Source of the DNA: SURF-25 sp040754255 | Lineage (GTDB): Bacteria > Omnitrophota > Gorgyraeia > Gygaellales > Profunditerraquicolaceae | Assembly (NCBI GenBank): GCA_040754255.1 | Contig: JBFMDA010000004.1 | Coordinates: 1-53,689, forward strand | Length of the DNA stretch: 53,689 bases | Reading direction: 5' to 3' | Shown: piece by piece, positions 24,374 to 33,341 of the stretch | How positions within the stretch are numbered: position 1 is the first letter of the stretch | Layout: each line of letters opens with the position of its first letter | Notes under the pieces: model-generated | The model's database searches: none | What the model was told of the DNA's origin: nothing | Seen by the model: only the letters and a program-made list of their open reading frames with translations | Position numbers and translations under genes: made by a program

Positions 24374-25621
24374 ATGTCAGCGAATGAACTAAAAGATAAA
24401 ATTTCTTCGTTGCCCGAGTCCTGCGGAGTGTACTTGTTTAAGGATACAGGCGGCAGGATTATCTATATCGGCAAGGCCAAGTTCCTTAAAAAACGAGTGC
24501 AGTCGTATTTCAGCCGTTTCCTTTCCTCAAAGACGCAGAGCCTAGTCGCCAAGATTGCAGACATCGAATATAGAACTACTTCTTCTGAAAGCCAGGCGCA
24601 ATTATTAGAGGCGGCATTAATCAAGGATTACCAACCGTACTACAACATCAGTTTAAAAGACGGCAAGTCCTTCCCGCTGATTAAAATTAGCGACGAACCA
24701 TTCCCGTTGGTAGGTATCTGCCGTAGTAAAAGCCGCAAAAAAGGCGATACTGCATTTTATTTTGGCCCCTATACTAGTGCCAAGTTATTGCGGCAGGCCC
24801 TGCAAGTCATTCGGAAGGTCTTTGGGTTTCGTTCCTGCAGGAAAATGCCGAAACAGCCCTGTCTTTTTTACCGGGTACACCTTTGCCCTGCGCCTTGCGC
24901 GGGGAAAATAAGCCCCGCGCAATACCGGCAAGTCGTCAAAGAAATCAAGATGTTCCTGGAATCAAAGTATGAAGCATTGCTGGGCGCGCTTTCAGATAAA
25001 ATGAACAGCGCTGCCGCGCACGCGCGTTTTGAAGAGGCGGCAAAGATCCGGGACCAAATCAGCGCGTTACGCATAATCGGCCAGGGCACTGCGCAGGCAA
25101 GCAGCAATGAATCACTCGAAGATTTGAAAAACCTGCTTGGTCTAAAAAAGTTGCCGTTATGCATCGAGGCATTCGATATATCAAATATTTCGGGAAAAGA
25201 GGCCTGCGGCTCCATGGTGTACTTCTATAGAGGGGTTGCGGATAAAAACAATTACCGGCGGTTCCGCATCAAACGCGTAAAAGGCATTGACGATTACGCC
25301 ATGACCAGGGAAGTGGTACAGCGCAGATACGCAAGGCTTATCCGGGAAGGCGTTGCCCTGCCGGACCTGATTCTTATCGACGGGGGCAGGTCTCATCTTG
25401 CAGTGGCCAAAAAGGAAGTCAGGGGGTTGGGTCTTCGCATACCGCTGATCAGCATTGCCAAAGACAGGGAACATATCTACTGCGAAGGGAAAAAATCACC
25501 TCTTACGCTTGCTTCAGATACTCCGGGGTTGAACCTCATCCGCAGGATCCGTGATGAAGCGCACAGGTTTGCAGTGGCATACCACCATATATTAAGAAGG
25601 AAAAAAGTCATAGGCAGATAA
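24374..25621 (+). CDS. uvrC: UvrC-type excinuclease subunit lacking the C-terminal HhH region
   Basis: The 415-residue protein starts like UvrC: GIY-YIG nuclease domain (GVYLFKDTGGRIIYIGKAKF) for the 3' incision, a Cys-containing region, and a UVR motif (ARFEEAAKIRDQISAL, about residues 216-231) for UvrB binding. The RNase H-like 5' incision domain begins at AFDISNISG and includes LILIDGGRSHL and RDEAHRFAVAYH. The family is usually about 600 residues and continues into two helix-hairpin-helix motifs. Here the stop comes right after HHILRRKK, where that region would begin. Only 35 bases separate it from the ogt-like gene, so the missing part is not just frameshifted. Confidence 0.88.
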   Translation: MSANELKDKISSLPESCGVYLFKDTGGRIIYIGKAKFLKKRVQSYFSRFLSSKTQSLVAKIADIEYRTTSSESQAQLLEAALIKDYQPYYNISLKDGKSFPLIKISDEPFPLVGICRSKSRKKGDTAFYFGPYTSAKLLRQALQVIRKVFGFRSCRKMPKQPCLFYRVHLCPAPCAGKISPAQYRQVVKEIKMFLESKYEALLGALSDKMNSAAAHARFEEAAKIRDQISALRIIGQGTAQASSNESLEDLKNLLGLKKLPLCIEAFDISNISGKEACGSMVYFYRGVADKNNYRRFRIKRVKGIDDYAMTREVVQRRYARLIREGVALPDLILIDGGRSHLAVAKKEVRGLGLRIPLISIAKDREHIYCEGKKSPLTLASDTPGLNLIRRIRDEAHRFAVAYHHILRRKKVIGR

Positions 25622-25656
25622 AGGGCAAAGGTTGAGGCTAAGGTTAAGGGCAAAGG

Positions 25657-25956
25657 ATGAAGAGGGAAATGACGCTTTTTGAATGCAAGGTATACAAAGC
25701 AACACTTTCAATACCATTGGGAGAAGTCCGTACGTATGCCTGGATTGCCAGAAAAATAGGCAGCCCTGGCGCCTTTCGCGCAGTGGGGCAGGCGCTCAAG
25801 CGTAATCCGTACCCTTTGATTATTCCTTGCCACCGGGTGGTTGCAGCAGGTAAGCGTCTTGGCGGGTATTCCGGTGGGAGGCGTAAGAAAAAAATGCTCC
25901 TTGCGCTTGAGCGGGAACTTCGGCGCATAATTTACTTTACCAGGAATTCCAATTAA
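25657..25956 (+). CDS. O6-alkylguanine-DNA alkyltransferase-like protein (DNA-binding domain only)
   Basis: A 99-residue protein equal to the C-terminal domain of Ogt/MGMT. The active-site motif PCHRVV carries the acceptor cysteine, the helix-turn-helix with RAVGQALKRNP includes the likely arginine finger, and GGYSGG follows. It lacks the N-terminal domain found in Ada/Ogt, like alkyltransferase-like proteins, but unlike those it retains the Cys. It could therefore repair O6-alkylguanine or mark lesions for excision repair; uvrC sits directly upstream. Start follows AAAGG in a short AAGGGCAAAGG repeat. Confidence 0.87.
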   Translation: MKREMTLFECKVYKATLSIPLGEVRTYAWIARKIGSPGAFRAVGQALKRNPYPLIIPCHRVVAAGKRLGGYSGGRRKKKMLLALERELRRIIYFTRNSN

Positions 25957-25992
25957 GCTATAGTATATAGGTTGAATAAGGAGGGGCCTGTT

Positions 25993-27066
25993 ATGGGGAT
26001 AAAATATTATTTAGATTTAATGGTAGAGAAGGGCGCATCGGATATGTTTTTCCGCGCAGGAGGCGCAGTCTGTATGCGCATTAACGGCAAGGTCGAGAGC
26101 ATAAGCGACCATGTGCTTACCATGGATGAGGTCAATGATGCGCTTAAAGAATTGCTCACTGATGACGCAAGGGATTTTTTTCGCAAAAACCTCGATGTTG
26201 ACCTAGCATTTTACGGCAGCGACATGTCCCACCGTTTTCGTGCCAGCATCTTTATGCAGCGGAACTGGCCGTCGATTGTTATCAGGAGCATCTCCCAGAC
26301 CGTCCAGACGCTGGAAGAGCTGCAACTGCCGGCCGCAGTGTTAAAAAAACTTGCGCTTGAGAACCGTGGCTTAATATTGCTTACCGGAGCAGCGGGTTCC
26401 GGCAAGTCGACTACTATCGCCAGCATGATAGAACACGTTAACGCTACCTCCAACAAACACGTCTTGACGCTGGAAGAGCCCATAGAATTTGTGTTTAAAG
26501 ACAAAAATTCGGTAATCAACCAAAGGGAGCTGGGTAAAGACGTTACTTCTTATCCGATTGCGCTGCGCGCGTTCACTCTTCAGAGCCCGGATGTCATTTA
26601 CATAGGAAACATCCGTGACTTAGATACCATGTCTGCGGCCATCACTTCTGCCGAGACAGGGGTCTTGGTGATGAGCACTCTGCATGCCATTAATGCACCC
26701 CAGGCCGTAGAACGCATCATTAATTTCTATCCCCCCCATCAGCACCAGCAGGTCCGGATCCAGCTATCTTTTCTTTTAAAGGGAGTAATTTCTTTAAGGC
26801 TGGTACCCTTAAAGGACGGTTCAGGCCGTATTCCTGCCTATGAGGTGATGGTGCTTACCCCTACGATAAGCCGGTTGATTAGAGAAGGAAAGGTATGGGA
26901 TATCCCTCAATTTATCGAAGACGGAAACGTATTCGGTATGCAGTCTTTTAACCAGTCGCTGGCAAAACTCGTGCGCGAAGACAAGATTACCGAAGAGACC
27001 GCGATGGAATTTGCGGATAACCCCGATGAGTTTGTACTCGCCCTGAAGGGCATTAAGAAGAAATAA
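25993..27066 (+). CDS. PilT/PilU-type pilus retraction ATPase with altered Walker B
   Basis: The start at 25993 (357 residues) follows AAGGAGG by 8 bases; a TTG 21 bases upstream has no such support. The protein has the N-terminal PAS-like domain and RecA-like domain of type IV pilus retraction ATPases. Walker A is GAAGSGKST (residues 132-140), followed by LTLEEPIEF (Asp-box equivalent) and the STLHA His box. The Walker B region reads DVIYIGNIRD, with Asn206 where PilT and PilU normally have the catalytic Glu (GEMRD/GEIRD). It is probably a PilU-like accessory ATPase or a weakened motor. Prepilins lie elsewhere in the window. Confidence 0.9.
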   Translation: MGIKYYLDLMVEKGASDMFFRAGGAVCMRINGKVESISDHVLTMDEVNDALKELLTDDARDFFRKNLDVDLAFYGSDMSHRFRASIFMQRNWPSIVIRSISQTVQTLEELQLPAAVLKKLALENRGLILLTGAAGSGKSTTIASMIEHVNATSNKHVLTLEEPIEFVFKDKNSVINQRELGKDVTSYPIALRAFTLQSPDVIYIGNIRDLDTMSAAITSAETGVLVMSTLHAINAPQAVERIINFYPPHQHQQVRIQLSFLLKGVISLRLVPLKDGSGRIPAYEVMVLTPTISRLIREGKVWDIPQFIEDGNVFGMQSFNQSLAKLVREDKITEETAMEFADNPDEFVLALKGIKKK

Positions 27067-27089
27067 GCGAAAACGGGAGTGGGACAGCT

Positions 27090-28194
27090 GTGTTAGCCGA
27101 GATAAGGGTTAAATTAGAGTCTATCTCTGGGTATCTTGCGCAACTCAGGGGGTATCTTTGACGTTGATGCCAAGAGGCAGCGCATAGAAGCGTTATCCGC
27201 CAAGATGCGTGAGGCGGGGTTCTGGAGCGATGAAGCGGCTGCCAACGCTGTTGTCAAAGAGCTTAAATCCTTGCGCACGACGGTTGAGCCTCTGGATACT
27301 GCGTTTAAAAAATACAAAGAACTCAGAGAGTTAAGCGAGATTGTTGAAGAGGAAGAGAAAGAATTCATTGCCGAACTGCAAGGCAGCGTCAACAGCCTGC
27401 TTGGGGACGTGGAGAAATTGCAGTTTAAGGCGCTTTTCTCGGGTGAGTTTGATAAGAATAATGCCATAGTCAGCATCAATGCCGGTGCGGGCGGGACTGA
27501 ATCCTGCGACTGGGCATCAATGCTCTTGAGGATGTATACCCGTTGGGCGGAGACAAGGGGTTACCAAAGCAAAACCATCGATATTCTTCCCGGGGAAGAG
27601 GCAGGGGTGAAAAACGTCACCCTCCTGATTGCGGGAGATTTTGCCTACGGCAACCTTAAGTCAGAAAAGGGCGTACACAGGTTAGTGCGCATATCGCCTT
27701 TTGATGCGAATAAGCGCAGGCATACCTCTTTTGCGTCGGTCGATGTGATACCCGAAATAGAGGAAGATGCCGGCGTGGCGTTGGCTGATAAGGACCTTGC
27801 GATTGATACATACCGTGCCTCAGGGCCTGGCGGCCAGCATATGCAGAAGTCCGATACCGCGGTGCGTATCACGCATATTCCCAGCGGTATCGTGGCCCAG
27901 TGCCAGAATGAACGTTCACAGTATCAGAACAAGCAGACCGCTTTAAAAATCCTGAAAGCCAGGCTCTATGAGTTTGAGCGAGAGAAAAAAGAGCAGGAAC
28001 TGGCCAAGCACTACGGAGGAGATAAGAAAAAGATTGAATGGGGCAGCCAGATCCGTTCATATGTGATGCACCCGTATACGCTCGTGAAAGACCACCGTAG
28101 TGCGCTTGAAACCGGAAACGTTAACTCGGTGATGGACGGTAATATAGACGGCTTTATAGAGGCATACCTTAAGATGCAGGCCAAGGCCAGGTAG
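27090..28194 (+). CDS. prfB: peptide chain release factor 2 with programmed +1 frameshift
   Basis: RF2 ends translation at UGA and UAA. Translation begins at GTG 27090 for 23 codons (to 27158) ending LAQLRGYL, meets TGA at 27159-27161, then shifts +1 and continues from GAC 27160 to 28194, giving about 367 residues, normal for RF2. The shift signal is the classic one: internal Shine-Dalgarno AGGGGG (27147-27152), then TAT CTT TGA C. RF2 recognition tripeptide SPF (in ISPFDANKRRH) and the catalytic GGQ (SGPGGQHMQKSD) are intact. GGGAG lies about 10 bases before the GTG. The frameshift provides autoregulation by RF2 level. Confidence 0.97.
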
Positions 28195-28249
28195 GGCCAC
28201 TCCTAAAGTGAAGGCAGGGGCAGCGGGTATATAAAAGAGACAGGCCAAC

Positions 28250-31186
28250 ATGTTCGGTTTACTCAAAAAACAATTCTTAAAACAGAAGCAGGGTGCGATA
28301 CAGAAAAAATCCCCTTCGGCCCATATCGTGCTGCACCACGATATGCCTTTATCGTCGGTTGATCAATTAGTGGGGATGGCGCACCGCATCGAGGAGATCA
28401 ATGCCCTTGAGCCAGGAATCCAGAAGCTTTCGGATGCGCAATTGCGCCAAAAGACCGATGCGTTCAAGCAGCACATCGCTACGCGTTCAAAAGAGGTGGG
28501 GCCCGAAATAGCAACACTCTTAGAGACATACGCTTCCTCGACAATGCCGGAAGAGAAAGATAAACTCAAAGAGAAGATAAAACTCGCGCGGAATAAAGTA
28601 TTTGCCGGTATCCTTTCGGAGTCCTTTGCGGTAGTCAGAGAGGCGTCGCGCAGGGCTATCGGATTGCGCCATTTTGACGTCCAGCTTGCCGGCGGCATCG
28701 TACTCCACGAAGGACGGATTGCCGAGATGGCAACCGGAGAAGGGAAAACCCTCGTTGCTACCCTGCCTGCATACCTCAATGCCCTTTTAGGCAAAGGCGT
28801 ACACATCGTGACCGTCAATGACTATCTGGCGAAAAGAGACAGCGAATGGATGGGCCCGATTTTTCAATTCCTGGGATTGCGGGTCGGCGTCATCCAGCAC
28901 GAAATGTCCGACGCAGAGAGAAAACAGGCCTATTCCTGCGATATTACCTACGGCACCAATAACGAATTCGGGTTTGATTATCTCAGGGATAACATGAAGT
29001 ACGGGCTTGAGGATTTAGTGCAGCGGGAATTTTACTACGCCATCGTCGACGAAGTTGATTCCATATTGATAGACGAAGCACGCACCCCTCTTATCATTTC
29101 CGGCTCAACAGATGAATCTACGGATAAATATTATACTGCGCGAGGGATCGCCTCGCAATTAAAGGGCAGGCGCATTACCGAAAAGGACGAGATAGACGCA
29201 AAGTATAAGGGAGAGGACCTCTCAAAGGGATTCGACTATATTGCCGACGAGAAAGCCCAGACAATAGCGGTTACCGAGACAGGGGAGATAAAGGCTTCCC
29301 GTTTATGGGGGATAAGCGATTTACACAGCCTTGAGACCATGGAGCAGCGGCATCACACAATCCAGGCACTCAGGGCAAAGGAGTATTTTAGGCCGGATGT
29401 CGATTATGTGGTTAAAGACGGCGGGGTAGTGATAGTTGATGAATTTACCGGCAGGCTCATGCCCGGGAGGCGCTGGTCTGATGGCTTGCACCAGGCGATT
29501 GAAGCCAAAGAAGGCTTAAAGATTGAGCAGGAGAACCAGACCTTAGCATCCATTACCTTCCAGAACTACTTCAGGATGTATGAAAAATTGGCCGGGATGA
29601 CTGGCACGGCATTCACCGAAGCCGGCGAATTCAAGGCTATATATAAACTGGATGTGGTAGTAGTGCCTACAAATAGGCCGTTGATCAGGACAAACCACGC
29701 CGATTGCATCTATAAAACCGAGAAAGAAAAATTCAATGCAGTCGTTGAAGAGATTGCCGGTTTATACGAAAAAGGCAGGCCCGTTCTTGTCGGCACCATT
29801 TCCATAGAAAAATCTGAATTCCTCTCATCCCTGCTTACGCGTAAAGGCATCCCCCATCAGGTGCTCAATGCCAAGTATCACGAAATGGAGGCGCAGATAG
29901 TCGCGCAGGCAGGGAGGTTTAACGCAATAACTATTGCTACCAATATGGCGGGCAGGGGGACAGATATCCTGTTGGGCGGAAACCCCGAGAACATGGCAAG
30001 GAATATCGCCAGGCAGCAGCTAAAAAGCGATGACCCCGCGTTTAGCGAAGAATACAGAAAGCTGCTGGATACATACAGGGCCCAGACAGATAAAGAACAT
30101 ACGCAGGTAGTTGCGTTAGGCGGCCTCCATGTGCTCGGCACCGAGCGGCATGAGGCAAGAAGGATCGATAATCAGCTGCGCGGCCGTTCCGGAAGGCAGG
30201 GGGACCCGGGCTCTTCAAGATTCTATGTGTCTCTTGAGGATGACCTTATGCGCTTATTCGGCTCTGACAGGATAACGTTTATTATGGAGAAGCTTGGCTT
30301 TGAAGAAGGCCAGGTCATAGAGCACCCCTGGGTAAGTAGGTCAATCGAGATTGCCCAGCGCAGGGTCGAGCAACACAATTTTGAGATCCGCAAGCAACTC
30401 CTTGAGTACGATAATGTGATGAACAAACAGCGGGAGATTGTCTATGGCCAGCGCAGGCAGATCCTTGAAGGGGTTTCCTTGAAAGATTCGGTCCTGGATG
30501 CGTTGGATAAGGCCTCAGTCTCCCTGGTGAATTCCTACGCGAAGAGCGAGGGTCCCGCACAAGGAATTGACGTGCCGGAGCTCGTCAATTTCCTTAAACT
30601 GAAATTCGGAGTTGCCTTAGACGAGGCTTTTTTTGCCGACATCGCCAAGGAAAAGGCACAGGAGAAGCTTTTCGATACATTGGCTGCGGCGTATGAGGAG
30701 AAAGAGAAAACCGTTGGCGCAGATATCCTGCGGCAGATGGAACGCATAGTATTTTTACAGATTATCGACGCCAAATGGAAAGACCATCTTTATGCGATGG
30801 ACAAGCTCAGGGAAGGCATTGGATTGCGTGCCTATGGACAGCGCGACCCCTTAATAGAATATAAACGCGAGGCATTTTTGATGTTCAATGAAATGATATC
30901 GGGGATTTCGGAAGAGGCCTGCGAGGAGATTTTTAGGCTGCAATTGGTTCGGCCGGAGAGGATAAGGGGGGTCTTCAGTACGCTGCCTAAAGAATTAGTG
31001 CATCCGCCAGGCAACCGTTTTGAAGGGCCGCAGGAGATGTCTCCTCAGGGGCCAGACGAGAGCCTTTCTGCTTCTAGCCTACATACAAAAACCCCACCGC
31101 CTTTGCAGCCGCACACCAAAGTGGGCCGTAATGATCCTTGTCCGTGCGGCTCAGGGAAGAAATACAAAAAATGTTGCGGCAGTTAA
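28250..31186 (+). CDS. secA: preprotein translocase ATPase SecA
   Basis: A 978-residue motor that drives proteins through SecYEG. Helicase-type motifs: MATGEGKTL (Walker A, about residue 163), DEVDSILIDEARTPLIISG (DEAD-like region), the preprotein cross-linking region, and TIATNMAGRGTDILLGGNP in the second nucleotide-binding fold. The C-terminus has a Pro/Gln/Ser-rich linker and the SEC-C zinc motif CPCGSGKKYKKCC for SecB or ribosome contact. About 75 residues longer than E. coli SecA, partly from an N-terminal extension before the usual NDR-like start. lnt starts within its last codons. Confidence 0.98.
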   Translation: MFGLLKKQFLKQKQGAIQKKSPSAHIVLHHDMPLSSVDQLVGMAHRIEEINALEPGIQKLSDAQLRQKTDAFKQHIATRSKEVGPEIATLLETYASSTMPEEKDKLKEKIKLARNKVFAGILSESFAVVREASRRAIGLRHFDVQLAGGIVLHEGRIAEMATGEGKTLVATLPAYLNALLGKGVHIVTVNDYLAKRDSEWMGPIFQFLGLRVGVIQHEMSDAERKQAYSCDITYGTNNEFGFDYLRDNMKYGLEDLVQREFYYAIVDEVDSILIDEARTPLIISGSTDESTDKYYTARGIASQLKGRRITEKDEIDAKYKGEDLSKGFDYIADEKAQTIAVTETGEIKASRLWGISDLHSLETMEQRHHTIQALRAKEYFRPDVDYVVKDGGVVIVDEFTGRLMPGRRWSDGLHQAIEAKEGLKIEQENQTLASITFQNYFRMYEKLAGMTGTAFTEAGEFKAIYKLDVVVVPTNRPLIRTNHADCIYKTEKEKFNAVVEEIAGLYEKGRPVLVGTISIEKSEFLSSLLTRKGIPHQVLNAKYHEMEAQIVAQAGRFNAITIATNMAGRGTDILLGGNPENMARNIARQQLKSDDPAFSEEYRKLLDTYRAQTDKEHTQVVALGGLHVLGTERHEARRIDNQLRGRSGRQGDPGSSRFYVSLEDDLMRLFGSDRITFIMEKLGFEEGQVIEHPWVSRSIEIAQRRVEQHNFEIRKQLLEYDNVMNKQREIVYGQRRQILEGVSLKDSVLDALDKASVSLVNSYAKSEGPAQGIDVPELVNFLKLKFGVALDEAFFADIAKEKAQEKLFDTLAAAYEEKEKTVGADILRQMERIVFLQIIDAKWKDHLYAMDKLREGIGLRAYGQRDPLIEYKREAFLMFNEMISGISEEACEEIFRLQLVRPERIRGVFSTLPKELVHPPGNRFEGPQEMSPQGPDESLSASSLHTKTPPPLQPHTKVGRNDPCPCGSGKKYKKCCGS

Positions 31187-32730
31187 AAAAGTTATTTCAG
31201 CGGACCAAGGTATTAAGCTCAAAGGGCGGGGTTACAGGCTTTATAGTTTCTGCGGTTCTCTTAAGTTTGTCTTTTCCTGCCCATGACCTTGAGTATCTTG
31301 CCTGGTGCGCATTTCTTCCTTTTTTCCTCGCGCTTAAGAATACCACCAAGCCAAAAGCCTTTTTTTTCTCGTACGCAAGCGGCATAGTATTCTGGCTCAG
31401 CACCATATATTGGGTTGCGCATGTTACTGCAGCCGGAATGCTCATATTAGTATCCTACCTAGCGCTCTATTTTGCCTTGTTTGGGTTATGTGTATCTTTT
31501 ATATTGCGCAGGGGAGGGATTTTTTGCCTCTTTTACATTCCCGGGCTGTGGGTCATTCTTGAGTACGTCCGCAGCCATCTTTTCTCCGGATTTCCTTGGG
31601 CGCTCCTTGCCTACTCTCAATACAAACACATATTTTTGATACAGTGTGCGGATATAGCCGGCGCCTGGGGAGTATCGTTTATAGTAATGTTGGTCAATGT
31701 CTCACTCTATGTATTGCTTGAAAATCAGTTGACTGCCTGGAAAAAATTAAAATTAGTTTTCGCACTATGTGTGCTGTTGTCCGCGGTAGGCGTATATGGT
31801 TTTAAAAAGGTAACGACACATAGGAACCCGGCACACACAACCGGTCAAAATATCGCTGTTGCGCTTATTCAGGGGAACATTCCGCAGGAATTAAAATGGG
31901 ATACAAGGTCAGAAACATTTATCTTACATAAATATTTCCGTATTACTGATGAGGCAGCCAAAGAAAAGCCCGATTTGCTTATCTGGCCTGAGGCTGCAGT
32001 GCCTTTTATACTGGGAGAAGAGCCCGGTTATCTTGAGTATTTAAAAGGGTATGTAGAGAAACTCAAGCTACCCCTATTGTTAGGCGCGGTGACTTTTAGA
32101 AACGGAGCGTATTACAACAGCGCCTTACTGATGCAACCGGACGGCTCCGTGCGGTATCAATACGACAAACTGCATTTGGTTCCTTTCGGGGAATACGTGC
32201 CTTTAAGAAGGATATTTCCTTTTCTGAATACCATTGTACCCATAGGCGATTTTCATAGCGGCAGCGAATATACCGTGTTTGGACTGTCTCTTGGGAATGG
32301 GAAGGCGCCAATCGCTTTTAGCGTGTTGATTTGTTTCGAGGATTTATTCCCGCATCTTTCCAGGGAATTTGTGCAGCACGGAGCTCAATTTTTGGTCAAT
32401 ATTACCAATGACGGCTGGTTCCAGAAGACGCAGGCGCCTTACCAGCACTTGCAGGCGTCGGTATTCCGCGCAGTGGAAAACCATGTGTATGTCTTGCGCG
32501 CAGCTAATACCGGGATCACCGCTTTCATTAATCCCTGCGGGGAGGTATTTTCTTTTGTACGCGATGCGGGAGGCGAACCTACATTTATCGACGGTTTTGA
32601 TCAAAAGGCATTTGCTCCGGGTGCTCACTCCGGCACTTTTTATACACGGCATGGTGATTTTCTCATTGTTATTTGCGTAGGCCTGGTTTTGCTAGGAGCT
32701 TTCAAATATTTTGGCAAGAGGCGCAGATGA
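31171..32730 (+). CDS. lnt: apolipoprotein N-acyltransferase
   Basis: The preferred ATG at 31171 gives 519 residues; an in-frame GTG-type start at 31138 would overlap secA further. Lnt adds the third acyl chain to lipoproteins at the inner membrane. The N-terminal half has six to eight hydrophobic segments including LEYLAWCAFLPFFLAL, and the C-terminal half is a periplasmic nitrilase domain. The catalytic triad is visible as Glu in IWPEAAVPF, Lys in YDKLHLVPFGEY and Cys in ICFEDLFP. Its presence fits the several lipoproteins in the window. It overlaps both secA and the M23 gene. Confidence 0.95.
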   Translation: MLRQLKKLFQRTKVLSSKGGVTGFIVSAVLLSLSFPAHDLEYLAWCAFLPFFLALKNTTKPKAFFFSYASGIVFWLSTIYWVAHVTAAGMLILVSYLALYFALFGLCVSFILRRGGIFCLFYIPGLWVILEYVRSHLFSGFPWALLAYSQYKHIFLIQCADIAGAWGVSFIVMLVNVSLYVLLENQLTAWKKLKLVFALCVLLSAVGVYGFKKVTTHRNPAHTTGQNIAVALIQGNIPQELKWDTRSETFILHKYFRITDEAAKEKPDLLIWPEAAVPFILGEEPGYLEYLKGYVEKLKLPLLLGAVTFRNGAYYNSALLMQPDGSVRYQYDKLHLVPFGEYVPLRRIFPFLNTIVPIGDFHSGSEYTVFGLSLGNGKAPIAFSVLICFEDLFPHLSREFVQHGAQFLVNITNDGWFQKTQAPYQHLQASVFRAVENHVYVLRAANTGITAFINPCGEVFSFVRDAGGEPTFIDGFDQKAFAPGAHSGTFYTRHGDFLIVICVGLVLLGAFKYFGKRRR

Positions 32731-33215
32731 AAAAAACATTGCTGATATTGCTTTTATTGTTTTGCGGGTATATAACCGTAGCGCTCTACTTCCTCGATAA
32801 GGAGTATTATCTTTCTCCGATTGCGTATTCCTGGGATATGGTCATACGCTCTGATGATATGGGGGAGGGGTATTTCGGCGCAAACAGGACAGGCAAGCGC
32901 CTGCATAACGGCATCGACCTGTATGCGGAAATAGGGACGCCTGTGTTGGCCAGCCGCAGCGGAAGAGTAACGACTGCCATGGAAAAAAGAGGCATCGGCA
33001 AATACGTCGTTATTACTCATCCCGGCAATACGATTACTCTCTATGGCCACCTCAGTGAAATCGATGTGCCCGAAGGAAAGCTTGTGAGGCAAGGCGAGGT
33101 TATCGGCAAGGTAGGCAAGACCGGGAATGCCAATTATACCGATATGCTGCCACACCTTCATTTCGAAATCAGGAATAACGATATCCCGTCAGACCCTTTT
33201 GAATATTTGCGCTGA
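32727..33215 (+). CDS. M23-family zinc metallopeptidase, membrane anchored
   Basis: The start at 32727 overlaps the lnt stop (ATGA) and gives 162 residues. An N-terminal hydrophobic helix (about residues 3-22) leads to a periplasmic LytM-type domain. Zinc ligands are the His and Asp of HNGIDLYA and the second His of LPHLHFEIR. Such enzymes cut peptide cross-links in peptidoglycan. The usual long coiled coil is absent, so this is a minimal form. All zinc ligands are there, so it should be active rather than an EnvC/NlpD-like regulator. Confidence 0.9.
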   Translation: MKKTLLILLLLFCGYITVALYFLDKEYYLSPIAYSWDMVIRSDDMGEGYFGANRTGKRLHNGIDLYAEIGTPVLASRSGRVTTAMEKRGIGKYVVITHPGNTITLYGHLSEIDVPEGKLVRQGEVIGKVGKTGNANYTDMLPHLHFEIRNNDIPSDPFEYLR

Positions 33216-33341
33216 GGGCAAAAGACGGGTAGCGGTCAATGGGGCAAGTAAATGGTTTGATTATTGGCGAGTGGTAGGCGGTGCACCAATGGCCTTACCC
33301 AAAAACCAAACAAACAACCTAACCTATATCTAAAAACTGCT

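Noticed and set aside
25618..25657. Short direct repeat AAGGGCAAAGG between uvrC and the Ogt-like gene
   Set aside because: Two copies of 11 bases in a spacer are too little to support a repeat element; one supplies a Shine-Dalgarno.
27136..28194. prfB read as a simple ORF starting at a TTG
   Set aside because: The upstream frame to the TGA and the shift signal match the classic RF2 mechanism, so the gene really begins at 27090; it is not a sequencing frameshift.
33216..33341. Imperfect hairpin GGTAGGC..GCCTTACC in the spacer before the MFS gene
   Set aside because: The stem is short and interrupted and lacks a T run; no terminator or riboswitch can be supported.
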